Shown here: positions 1-5,415 of the stretch, piece by piece | How the letters are laid out: the number at the start of each line of letters is the position of its first letter | How positions within the stretch are numbered: the first letter of the stretch is position 1 | Assembly: GCA_900555495.1 (NCBI GenBank) | Contig: USLD01000086.1 | Location: forward strand, 1-6,038 | Source of the DNA: an uncultured Slackia sp. | GTDB lineage: Bacteria; Actinomycetota; Coriobacteriia; Coriobacteriales; Eggerthellaceae | Reading direction: 5' to 3' | Length of the DNA stretch: 6,038 nt | Translations under genes and position numbers: made by a program | Notes under the pieces: model-generated | Databases searched by the model: none | What the model was told of the DNA's origin: nothing | The model's input: only the letters and a program-made list of their open reading frames with translations

Positions 1-921
1 GCGATCTGGCTTTTCGTCGTGTTCGCCCTCATGGCCTTCAATGAGTTCGGACGCACGAGCGTCTGGGGCGGTGTAGCGCTATTCATCGTAGCGCCGATCA
101 TCATGTCGATTTTCGTATGGCCCGTCACCGCGGCGCCCGATAACGGCTACGGCACGGGCAACTGGTTCAACTGGGCGAAGACCTACTCGGCACTGGCCGG
201 ATGCGTCGGCTTCATGGCACTGCGCTTCGTGACATGGCGCGGCTCCGACGGCCGCGTGCATCATCTGTACGAAAAGCGATGGGCGCTGTGCTTCCCGCCG
301 CTGATTTTGGCCATCAACATCGCCGAAGCCGTCGTACGCGACCTGCAGATGTATAGCTTCGGGCTATGGGACGGCGCGGTCGTCGACCACGTGTGGATGA
401 TTTCGGGACCGTGGAACATCATGAACGGCATTGCCGGCATCCTGAACATCGTCACCATCTGCGGCTGGTTCGGCATCTTCATCTCGAAGGACTCCGCCCG
501 CGACATGATCTGGCCGGACATAATCTGGGCGTGGATCATCGCCTACGACCTGTGGAACTTCGCCTACACCTACAACTGTATGTCGGACCATTCCACCTAC
601 ACGGGCCTGGCCTTGCTGATCGCCTGCACCGTGCCCACCTTCTTCACGAAGCGCGGCGCGTGGCTTCAGCATCGAGCCCAGACGCTGGGGCTCTATGCCA
701 TGTTCGCCATGGCCGTCCCGCAGTTCTACACCTTCGCCGAGATCCCCACGACCCACAACCCCACCGCGTTTTTCGTCGTGAGCCTCGTGGCCCTGGCATC
801 CAACGTGGCGCTGGCTGCCTACCAGCTGCACCGAATCCGTATACAGCGCCTTAACCCGCTCAAAGACGAACTCTATACTGACACCAAGAGCTATCGAGAG
901 GTCGTCGAAGAGAACCGCTGA
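1..921 (+). CDS. Polytopic membrane protein, DUF5692-like (5' end outside window)
   Basis: The frame is open from the first base (A-I-W-L-F-V-V-F-A-L-M-A-F), so the true start lies upstream. The internal GTG at 19 would cut through the first membrane helix and has no clear Shine-Dalgarno. The visible ~306 residues form about nine hydrophobic segments, for example VWGGVALFIVAPIIMSIFVW, WALCFPPLILAINIAEAVV, IMNGIAGILNIVTICGWFGI, IIWAWIIAYDLWNFAY, LYAMFAMAVPQFYTF and FFVVSLVALASNVALAAYQL. They are unusually rich in Trp and Tyr, and the chain ends in a charged cytoplasmic tail (TDTKSYREVVEENR). The overall look matches proteins annotated DUF5692 in Eggerthellaceae; this is recognition from memory and the biochemical function is unknown. 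No catalytic motif or cofactor site is evident. A TetR gene follows on the same strand after 71 bp with no terminator between them, so the TetR may be co-transcribed and regulate this membrane protein. Confidence 0.75.
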   Translation, partial: AIWLFVVFALMAFNEFGRTSVWGGVALFIVAPIIMSIFVWPVTAAPDNGYGTGNWFNWAKTYSALAGCVGFMALRFVTWRGSDGRVHHLYEKRWALCFPPLILAINIAEAVVRDLQMYSFGLWDGAVVDHVWMISGPWNIMNGIAGILNIVTICGWFGIFISKDSARDMIWPDIIWAWIIAYDLWNFAYTYNCMSDHSTYTGLALLIACTVPTFFTKRGAWLQHRAQTLGLYAMFAMAVPQFYTFAEIPTTHNPTAFFVVSLVALASNVALAAYQLHRIRIQRLNPLKDELYTDTKSYREVVEENR

Positions 922-992
922 TCAGCAGCGAACGCCGTTGCCGGCATGATGCGGAAGACGCGGCGGCTTCATGGGCGAGCGAAGGAGCCGTC

Positions 993-1693
993 ATGTGTGC
1001 CAGGAAAAGCACGACCATGCCGGAATTCGATCCTGACCTGCCGCATCCCGTTACGCGACAGGTCAGGCGCAGCGCACGGCTGAATGGAACGGCCGGCGAC
1101 ATCATGCTGGCCGCGCGCGAGCTGTACGAAACCGAAGGGGTGGCCGCCACGAGCATGGCCGCGATCGCGCGCAAGGCAGGCGTGACGCGCAGCCTCGTAT
1201 ACTACTACTTCCCCGACAAGCAGGCCGTTACCGACGCCGTGCTCGACGACTACCTCGAAGACCTGCTGGAAAGCGTGTCCACCTGGAACGAGCTGCGCAT
1301 CTTCGGCAACATGCCCGCCGAGCTGAAGAACTGCGTGTCGGCGTTCCGACGCACGCTCTACGCCGCGTCGGGCAAGCCGCGCCCCATGTTCGCCGTGCTG
1401 GAAGAGCTGGGCCTGCGCGATCGGTTCGCCACGCAGGCCGTCCGCGAGGTCGTAGCCTGTATCCAGGACTACATCGTGTCCGAATACGCCGCGTACCGCA
1501 CCATCGAGATCCGCCTGGTTCCCGAGACATTCGGGCTTCTGCTTTTCGGCCTTGCGGGCATGATGAAGGCGAAACCCGACATCACCGACGAAGAGCTCGC
1601 CGAACTGATCGTGCAGACGCTTCGTCTGGATATGTGCTCGATCCGCCGCCGTGGCCCGAGCACCCCGACGCACCCGCCTTGCAGGCAAGCTAG
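993..1693 (+). CDS. TetR/AcrR-family transcriptional regulator (frame break near 3' end)
   Basis: This is a one-component cytoplasmic repressor with an N-terminal DNA-binding domain and a C-terminal ligand domain. The ATG at 993 is preceded by GAAGGAG (981-987), a good ribosome site. The TetR HTH covers about residues 33-80: the helix after GDIMLAARELYETEGVAATS leads into the recognition region AAIARKAGVTRSLVYYYFPDK, which carries the hallmark YYYF-x-DK. Residues 80-213 form an all-helical ligand domain. In the literal frame the ORF runs on to 1940, but after LRLDMCSI (about 1640) it becomes an Arg/Pro/Ala/Ser-rich 100-residue tail antisense to the ArsR gene, which looks spurious. In the next frame the sequence reads VLDPPPWPEHPDAPALQAS and stops at TAG 1691-1693. 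That stop shares a CTAG with the opposing ArsR stop, so one missing base near 1634 (for example ATG-GTG read as ATGTG) is the best explanation. Corrected length is 233 aa, within the usual TetR range. The ligand is unknown; the upstream membrane gene is the obvious target. Confidence 0.85.
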
Positions 1694-2037
1694 GCGCCGC
1701 AGAAATCGCGGCGCACCTGCTCCATCAAGCGGGCGATCCGCTCGTCGGCCAGGGCATACGCCACGTGCTGCCCCTGCTTTTCCGACGAAAGGACCCCCGC
1801 CGCCTTCAATGCGGCCAGATGCTGCGACAGACCCGGCAACGAAATGCCCGGAACATGCTCGGCGATCTGCGCCACCATGCGCGGCCCGTCGAGCAGCGAG
1901 CAGACGATCAACAGGCGCTTCTGATTCGACAGTGCCTTGAACAGAGCCGCCACCTGGGCCGCATGCTCCTCGAGCTGCACCGCATCGGGTCCCGCCGCGC
2001 ATCCGGCCGCATCGGCGGCTCGTTCTTGCTTCGACAT
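1690..2037 (-). CDS. ArsR-family regulator of BigR/SqrR/YgaV (persulfide-sensor) type
   Basis: This is a 115-aa winged-helix repressor. The ATG at 2037 is preceded on its strand by a purine-rich GGGGAAGGA. The ArsR core runs from LFKALSNQKRLLIVCSLLDG through the recognition helix ISLPGLSQHLAALKAAGVL to the wing SSEKQGQHVAYALAD. The metal-sensor motif of ArsR/SmtB (ELCVCD) is absent. Instead C46 lies in the helix after KRLL and C113 lies at the extreme C terminus (RRDFCGA), 67 residues apart, with an extra N-terminal C13. From memory, this is the pattern of the sulfane-sulfur sensors SqrR (C9, C41, C107), BigR and E. coli YgaV, where the two core cysteines form a tetrasulfide or disulfide link and release DNA. 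The gene lies 73 bp downstream of the Fe-S gene on the same strand, consistent with an autoregulated operon. The persulfide role is inferred; another thiol-redox or metalloid signal remains possible. Confidence 0.85.
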   Translation of the reverse strand: MSKQERAADAAGCAAGPDAVQLEEHAAQVAALFKALSNQKRLLIVCSLLDGPRMVAQIAEHVPGISLPGLSQHLAALKAAGVLSSEKQGQHVAYALADERIARLMEQVRRDFCGA

Positions 2038-2060
2038 ATCCGTATCCTTCCCCTTTCCCC

Positions 2061-2109
2061 AAGCGGCCCTTCCCGCGCCCCGATCGAGGCTGCGGAAAGG
2101 GCCGCGCTT
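2061..2109 (-). other. Strong intercistronic hairpin between Fe-S gene and arsR-type gene
   Basis: Near-perfect inverted repeat arms AAGCGGCCCTTCCCGC (2061-2076) and GCGGAAAGGGCCGCGCTT (2092-2109) are separated by about 15 nt. In the leftward transcript the hairpin starts two bases after the Fe-S stop codon and ends just before the purine-rich ribosome site of the ArsR gene. No U-tract follows, so it is not a canonical terminator. An mRNA-processing or stability element, or a weak attenuator lowering repressor output, fits better. Confidence 0.6.
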
Positions 2110-2110
2110 G

Positions 2111-2971
2111 TTATTCGATATTGCATCCCGCTTCGCAGCCGGCGCCGCATCCGGCGCTGCAGCCCGCGCACGAAGAACCCTTCGCGCGAGCGGACGAAAT
2201 CAGCTGCGTCATCGTTCCCATAGGGCAGAACACGCACCACGAACGCGGCCTGAACAGCAGCATGGAGAACAGGCCGATCACCGTCGACGTCAGCATGACG
2301 CCGTAGAATCCGAAGGCGAACTGCGCCACGCCCGGCGCCACCGCGACCGGATAGGCCCAATGCCACGGCAGTTGGAACGTCCACAGCAGCTGGACCGTGG
2401 TGCCGAGCTCCTGCGAGCCGACCAGGACAAGCCAGGTCACCGCCAGCATATTGATGAACATGACCATGAAAAACGTCAGGAACCCGTAGCGAAACGCCTT
2501 GCTGCGGATCCAGCGCGGCAACGCGACCCTGCGCGAGATGCCGAAGCGCTCGCCCAGAAGGTCGAGAAACTGGCCGCGGTCGCAGTAGCGGTTGCAGTAC
2601 AGCTTGCCCTTGCCCGCCGCCGCGAAAATCAACGGGAGGAAGAAGAACAGCAAGCCGATCCACGCGAAGAGGATGTTGAAGAACCCCAGGGTCAGATAAA
2701 TCGGCGTGATGACGTAAAGGTAGTCGTACCATTTGCGCTCGCGCTTGACGGGCTTGGGGCGCGGCTTGCCCGGGTCGCGCTTCTCATCCGTCTTCTCGAT
2801 CGCGATGACCTCGGCAGGGCATACCTTCGCGCACGTGCCGCATCCGACGCATCGGTCGGGATCGACCACGGCGAATCTGCCGTCCGGCACCGATATCGCG
2901 GAAAACGGACAGGCCTTCGCACACGTTCCGCACGCGACGCATTCATGTCCCACAACAGCACGCTTTGCCAT
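2111..2971 (-). CDS. NapH-like membrane 4Fe-4S ferredoxin with cysteine-repeat tail
   Basis: This is a probable membrane electron-transfer protein. Three ATGs are stacked at 2977, 2974 and 2971; the ribosome site AAGAAGGGG abuts the first, so the third (MAKRAVV) has the proper spacing. Numbered from 2977 (288 aa), two canonical CxxCxxCxxxCP clusters (C13-C23 and C43-C53) form a bacterial two-[4Fe-4S] ferredoxin domain. A basic linker rich in Pro, Lys and Arg follows. The membrane part begins at WYDYLYVITPIYLTLGFF and holds about four to five helices, with two NapH/NosR/CcoG-type cysteine motifs: CNRYCDRG (C128, C132) and WCVFCPMGT (C248, C251). The last 20 residues carry five cysteines (C270, C273, C277, C281, C285) at four-residue spacing. 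Unlike canonical NapH, the ferredoxin domain comes first. It is the first gene of a leftward pair with the BigR-type regulator. Its redox partner is unknown; a thiol- or sulfur-linked electron transfer role is inferred. Confidence 0.88.
   Translation of the reverse strand: MAKRAVVGHECVACGTCAKACPFSAISVPDGRFAVVDPDRCVGCGTCAKVCPAEVIAIEKTDEKRDPGKPRPKPVKRERKWYDYLYVITPIYLTLGFFNILFAWIGLLFFFLPLIFAAAGKGKLYCNRYCDRGQFLDLLGERFGISRRVALPRWIRSKAFRYGFLTFFMVMFINMLAVTWLVLVGSQELGTTVQLLWTFQLPWHWAYPVAVAPGVAQFAFGFYGVMLTSTVIGLFSMLLFRPRSWCVFCPMGTMTQLISSARAKGSSCAGCSAGCGAGCEAGCNIE
2123..2170 (-). repeat. 12-bp tandem repeat (4 copies) encoding the C-x-A-G cysteine tail
   Basis: Four degenerate 12-nt units, for example GCAGCCGGCGCC and GCATCCGGCGCT on the plus strand, fill 2123-2170 in register with codons. 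They encode the C-[SGE]-A-G repeats at the C terminus of the Fe-S protein. The unit length keeps the reading frame, so copy number could vary between strains without breaking the gene. Confidence 0.6.
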
Positions 2972-2991
2972 CATCATCCCCTTCTTGTTTG

Positions 2992-3017
2992 TAAGTATTT
3001 AAGCAATTACTTAATTG
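2992..3017 (-). promoter_or_regulatory. AT-rich operator/promoter candidate of the Fe-S/ArsR operon
   Basis: This short AT-rich island lies just upstream of the Fe-S ribosome site. It contains the perfect palindrome CAATTA-CT-TAATTG (3004-3017) and an overlapping inverted repeat TAAGTA-N10-TACTTA (2992-2997 and 3008-3013). ArsR-type dimers bind AT-rich inverted repeats that overlap promoters, so this is the natural target for the repressor encoded downstream. Weak sigma-70-like hexamers are possible on the minus strand (TTCAAT at 3019-3014, TACTTA at 2997-2992, 16-nt spacer), but I cannot fix the transcription start. Confidence 0.5.
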
Positions 3018-3055
3018 AACGGGAACGAATGATACCCAAACGCGTCAAGTTTGGC

Positions 3056-3119
3056 AATAAAAAAATAACGGCGGCCGCAACACGTCGAAACCGTTTCGTT
3101 CGACGCATCGCGGCCGCCG
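3056..3119 (-). terminator. Intrinsic terminator of the WYL regulator gene
   Basis: A long hairpin has 10-bp GC arms CGGCGGCCGC (3069-3078) and GCGGCCGCCG (3110-3119), plus an inner stem CGTCGAA/TTCGACG (3083-3089 and 3099-3105). On the minus strand it is followed by TTATTTTTTTATT, a clear U-tract. No such tract follows on the plus strand, so it terminates leftward transcription. It separates the WYL gene from the Fe-S operon. Confidence 0.85.
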
Positions 3120-3140
3120 CCGTGAATGCCTTGGAAACGC

Positions 3141-3521
3141 CTACTCTTCCAGCAGGCCGCGCAGATACGCACGGTATTCGTCGACCAGGCTCTGGGGACC
3201 TGCGATCGTCACCGCCCCGCCCATGCCTGCGACCCATCCGAAGAATTGCTGGCTCACGCATACCCTGACGTTCGCCAGGACGCTTTCGTCCTCCTGCGCC
3301 TCGATCGAAACCACCGCGGCGCCGAAGCGGTCGGTGATGATTTCGAGCTTGTTGGGCGCAGCCTTCAGCACGGCCTGCTGCTCGTTGCCGGTGAAGCGAC
3401 CGAAAATCGCAACCGTACCGTCCTCGGGTTCGTAGCTCTTCACCGCGTCATTGTCAGCGGCGGTCTCGTCTTCCAAAACGGCGAAATTCTTCATGCGGTC
3501 GAGACGGTACTCGACGATCAT
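3141..3521 (-). CDS. C-terminal part of WYL-domain regulator (separated by a frame break)
   Basis: This fragment is the end of the WYL protein that begins at 4119, not an independent gene. Its frame is open upstream of the ATG at 3521 and reads YSDEHA-MIVEYRLDRMKNF, the expected continuation of the WYL domain: a conserved Tyr-Asp-rich strand followed by the YRLDRM motif. The remainder matches the WCX extension, with the typical VSQQFFGWVAGMGGAVTIAGP-like segment near residues 87-108, and a helical end EYRAYLRGLLEE. No Shine-Dalgarno supports initiation at 3521, since the preceding bases are GACGAGCACGCC. The stop is followed after a few bases by the intrinsic terminator. The WYL/WCX region is thought to bind nucleic acid or nucleotide-like ligands in other family members; the ligand here is unknown. 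Confidence 0.8.
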   Translation of the reverse strand: MIVEYRLDRMKNFAVLEDETAADNDAVKSYEPEDGTVAIFGRFTGNEQQAVLKAAPNKLEIITDRFGAAVVSIEAQEDESVLANVRVCVSQQFFGWVAGMGGAVTIAGPQSLVDEYRAYLRGLLEE

Positions 3522-3534
3522 GGCGTGCTCGTCG

Positions 3535-4119
3535 CTATAGGTAATAGAATCCGTTGTCGTAGGAAACGGCGACGGGCGTGACCACGCGCGGTTCTCCCTG
3601 GTGTGCGGCGTGGCGCTTGCCGTCGGCCCCCATATACATGTAGACGAACGACACCTTGCATTTCAGACGAATGGCCTCGTGAACGGCATCGACCGTTTTC
3701 AGAACGCACTCGTGAGACGTTTTGACGCGGCCGACCACATGGATGGTGCGATTGAGCTTCGGACGATCGAGCTTCATCGCCAGGGTCTTCACCTTGTCGA
3801 TCAGAAGCTTCGCCTGCCTGTCGCTGATAGCGCGGCACGACTGCACGGCGTCCGCGATCAACATGAGCTCGGCGGCGCTCAGATTGCGCGTATCCAGACC
3901 GTATTCCACGGGATTGCGCTGGTAGGTTTTGACATCGACGCCGAACTCGCGCAGCGTCTTGATGTCCTTGTAGATGCTCTTACGCTCGGCGCTTACCTTG
4001 TATTCGCCGAGACGCTCGATGATGCTCGCCATGGTCACGCCATGTTCGGCATCGGTTTCCTCTTGAAGAATCTTAAGCAGGTACAAAACCTTGATTTTCG
4101 AGGTTTTATTATTCGCCAT
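3535..4119 (-). CDS. WYL-domain transcriptional regulator, N-terminal part (frame-broken)
   Basis: The ATG at 4119 follows AAGGAAAG about 11 nt upstream. Residues 1-70 form a DeoR/HTH_11-like winged helix: SKIKVLYLLKILQEETD, then a helix-turn-helix through VSAERKSIYKDIKTLREFGVDV, then a wing ending VEYGL. A linker with LSAAELMLIADAVQSCR leads into the WYL domain (VSFVYMYMGADGKRH...PRVVTPVAVSYDNGFYYL). The frame then hits TAG at 3535-3537 exactly where the family continues YYL-x-x-Y-S-D. One to three residues plus a frame offset are missing; the downstream frame (3521-3141) completes the protein. The corrected length would be about 326-328 aa, normal for the family. The gene is monocistronic, between a likely promoter at 4161-4196 and a terminator at 3056-3119. 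Its target is unknown; self-regulation is common in the family. Confidence 0.85.
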   Translation of the reverse strand: MANNKTSKIKVLYLLKILQEETDAEHGVTMASIIERLGEYKVSAERKSIYKDIKTLREFGVDVKTYQRNPVEYGLDTRNLSAAELMLIADAVQSCRAISDRQAKLLIDKVKTLAMKLDRPKLNRTIHVVGRVKTSHECVLKTVDAVHEAIRLKCKVSFVYMYMGADGKRHAAHQGEPRVVTPVAVSYDNGFYYL

Positions 4120-4140
4120 GATTCACGCAGCTTTCCTTAA

Positions 4141-4159
4141 CGGGCTTATGCCAAGCCCG
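4141..4159 (-). other. Short hairpin in leader of the WYL gene
   Basis: Arms CGGGCTT (4141-4147) and AAGCCCG (4153-4159) enclose a five-base loop. On the minus strand it is followed by TTAAGGAAAG, which is the WYL ribosome site rather than a U-tract. It could be a weak terminator for the HTH-PBP gene ending at 4213, a 5' stabilising stem of the WYL mRNA, or an operator. Confidence 0.4.
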
Positions 4160-4160
4160 C

Positions 4161-4196
4161 ATTCTAACAGACGAAGAACCGATGGTCTGCACTATA
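4161..4196 (-). promoter_or_regulatory. Promoter candidates of the WYL gene
   Basis: On the minus strand an extended -10 TGTTAGAAT (4169-4161) matches TGnTATAAT at five of six hexamer bases plus the TG. A second -10-like TATAGT lies at 4196-4191. Neither has a good -35 at 16-18 nt. The extended -10 would start the mRNA near 4154, giving a leader of about 35 nt to the ATG at 4119. Confidence 0.4.
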
Positions 4197-4212
4197 GCCG
4201 CACTCGTGTAAA

Positions 4213-5158
4213 TTAACGTTTATAAATTGTTTTCCCCATATGTTCCGTCGAATATCCCACGATGCGCGAAGCCTCTTCTTTGAAGACGCGCGACCGGATC
4301 AGCCGAACCGCGGCATCCACGACGGCCGCGCTGCGCTCGTCTTCGAGAAACGCGATATCGAGCCACTCGTCTTGCAAGGGGAGGAAGTCGACGCCTTCCA
4401 CTTGATGGAACACGCGCTCGGACCCGATGCAGACATCGGCCGCGCCGCGCGCCACGAGCGACGCGGCCGTCAAGGCCGACGACACCTCGCGATCGTAACC
4501 GTTCACCGCACGCGCGTTCAGACCGTGCTCGCGCATCTTTTCGTCGAACAGCACGCGCGAGCCGCAGCCGCGCTCGCGGTTGACGAGCCGCACGGGCGAG
4601 GTCTTCCCATGCACGCAGGCCGCGCGGATTCCCCTTCGCCACGACAAGCCCCTGGCGGCGCCCCACCAGACGAACCACGCGCACGGGAACGCCCGGCACC
4701 AGACGCTCGACGAAAGGCAGGTTGTACGAAAGGCGGTCGTACAGGTGCACGAGCGCCGCATGGGCGCGTCCCGCATACAGGTCGCACAACGCCGCATAGC
4801 TTCCCTCGTAGACCCGCTCGAATGTCGATCCTGCGGCCGCCGACCCCAAGTAATTCGCCAGCATATCGCCCAAAATGTCGTTGCCCGCGATAACGAACGA
4901 TGCGGCACGGGGTCGAACGGCGAATGCAGGCGCCTCGGAACGCACGGACGGCATGCGGACGGAACCCTCGAAGGGGTCGGAGCGAGACCCCGTACGACGT
5001 GCGACATAGTTCGCTACGTCATCGCGCGAGAAGCGCATCTTCCGGCCGACGTGATATGCGGCAAGCTCTTCTCGCTTGACCAGGTTGTATACGGTATTCT
5101 TGCTGACCCGCAGAATCGCGGCCACTTCGTCGGCCGTCAAGGCCCCGCTTCCAGGCAC
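4213..5158 (-). pseudogene. Excisionase-type HTH + PBP-like domain regulator, frame-broken
   Basis: This is a probable DNA-binding regulator with a periplasmic-binding-protein-like sensor (resembling PF12727), a combination often linked to molybdate or molybdopterin metabolism. The start is GTG 5158 with AGGGGG five bases upstream; frames further upstream have no initiation signal. Residues 7-55 form an HTH_17/excisionase domain (LTADEVAAILRVSKNTVYNLVKREE, GRKMRFSRDDVANYV). The sensor domain begins near FVIAGNDILGDMLANYLG and continues through YNLPFVERLVPG, RQGLVVAKGNPRGLRAWEDLAR. Between about 4597 and 4588 the frame breaks. The next frame continues the family motif exactly: RLVNRERGCGSRVLFDEKM, NGYDREVSSALTAASLVARGAADVCIG, VDFLPLQDEWLDIAFLE, ending TAA 4213-4215. 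The family usually reads DLARPG-VR-x-VNR, so about 8 nt seem missing. The corrected length is about 317 aa. It is divergent from the Mop gene, which supports a molybdenum-related role. Whether it is a true pseudogene or a sequencing artefact is open. Confidence 0.82.
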
Positions 5159-5196
5159 GCCTTCCCCCTCGCTCGACGCGGCTCCATTCGAACACA

Positions 5197-5225
5197 AGTA
5201 TATACTCAATTGAGAATAAATACAG
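5197..5225 (-). promoter_or_regulatory. Promoter with embedded palindrome for HTH-PBP regulator
   Basis: On the minus strand the -10-like TATACT (5202-5197) matches TATAAT at five of six positions and would start a leader of about 30 nt ahead of GTG 5158. The -35 region is weak (CTGTAT at 17-nt spacing). The spacer contains the perfect 10-bp palindrome CTCAATTGAG (5205-5214), a position where a bound repressor would block RNA polymerase. Autoregulation is the simplest reading. Confidence 0.5.
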
Positions 5226-5347
5226 GCTGCCGGCCAGGCGCTCGGAACAGATTCTTCGCGCAAACGGCGACGCGGCTTGTGCGAAACAAGACGAAACGGC
5301 ACCTGACGATGCGCCTTCCGCCGCAACCCTTCCCCCGCCCCGCCGAT

Positions 5348-5395
5348 ACGGCCATACTGGGGGCCGTCATCGAATCGCCGTCGCGAACAGGCGAC
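5348..5395 (+). promoter_or_regulatory. Inverted repeats upstream of the Mop gene
   Basis: Two dyads lie 20-70 nt before the Mop start: ACGGCC-N8-GGCCGT (5348-5353 and 5362-5367) and GTCGC-N6-GCGAC (5380-5384 and 5391-5395). A poor -10-like CATACT (5353-5358) overlaps the first. They could be an operator for the divergent regulator or leader RNA stems; they do not resemble the conserved Moco riboswitch as I remember it. Confidence 0.35.
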
Positions 5396-5415
5396 GCAGC
5401 TACGAAAGGAACGTC

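Larger units (their letters stand above)
5159..5415. other. Divergent intergenic region between HTH-PBP and Mop genes
   Basis: These 257 bp hold no convincing gene. The left end (5190-5225) contains the leftward promoter and a palindrome. The right end (5348-5395) has inverted repeats ahead of the Mop gene. The middle (5226-5345) is GC-rich, with a small TTGT-gcgaa-ACAA dyad near 5277-5290, and I see no further signal there. Confidence 0.6.

Noticed and set aside
1694..1940. Arg/Pro/Ala-rich 100-residue extension of the TetR protein
   Set aside because: It is antisense to the well-conserved ArsR gene, has out-of-frame composition, and starts just after the point where the sensible frame shifts.
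1908..2732. Second minus-strand open frame overlapping the Fe-S and ArsR genes
   Set aside because: It is an alternate frame of the Fe-S gene (Arg/Val/His-rich, no motifs); the Fe-S frame carries all ferredoxin and NapH-like motifs.
1937..3268. Long open frame on the plus strand opposite the Fe-S gene
   Set aside because: Its translation is Arg/Ala/Glu-rich with no domain, it crosses two promoters and a terminator, and it mirrors the codon pattern of the real gene on the other strand.
5159..5326. N-terminal extension of the HTH-PBP protein upstream to 5326
   Set aside because: It would cross the promoter and palindrome, has low-complexity basic composition and no ribosome site; GTG 5158 has AGGGGG at proper spacing.
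5348..5412. Molybdenum-cofactor riboswitch in the Mop leader
   Set aside because: Only short stems are present and none of the conserved Moco-motif segments I remember; kept only as inverted repeats.
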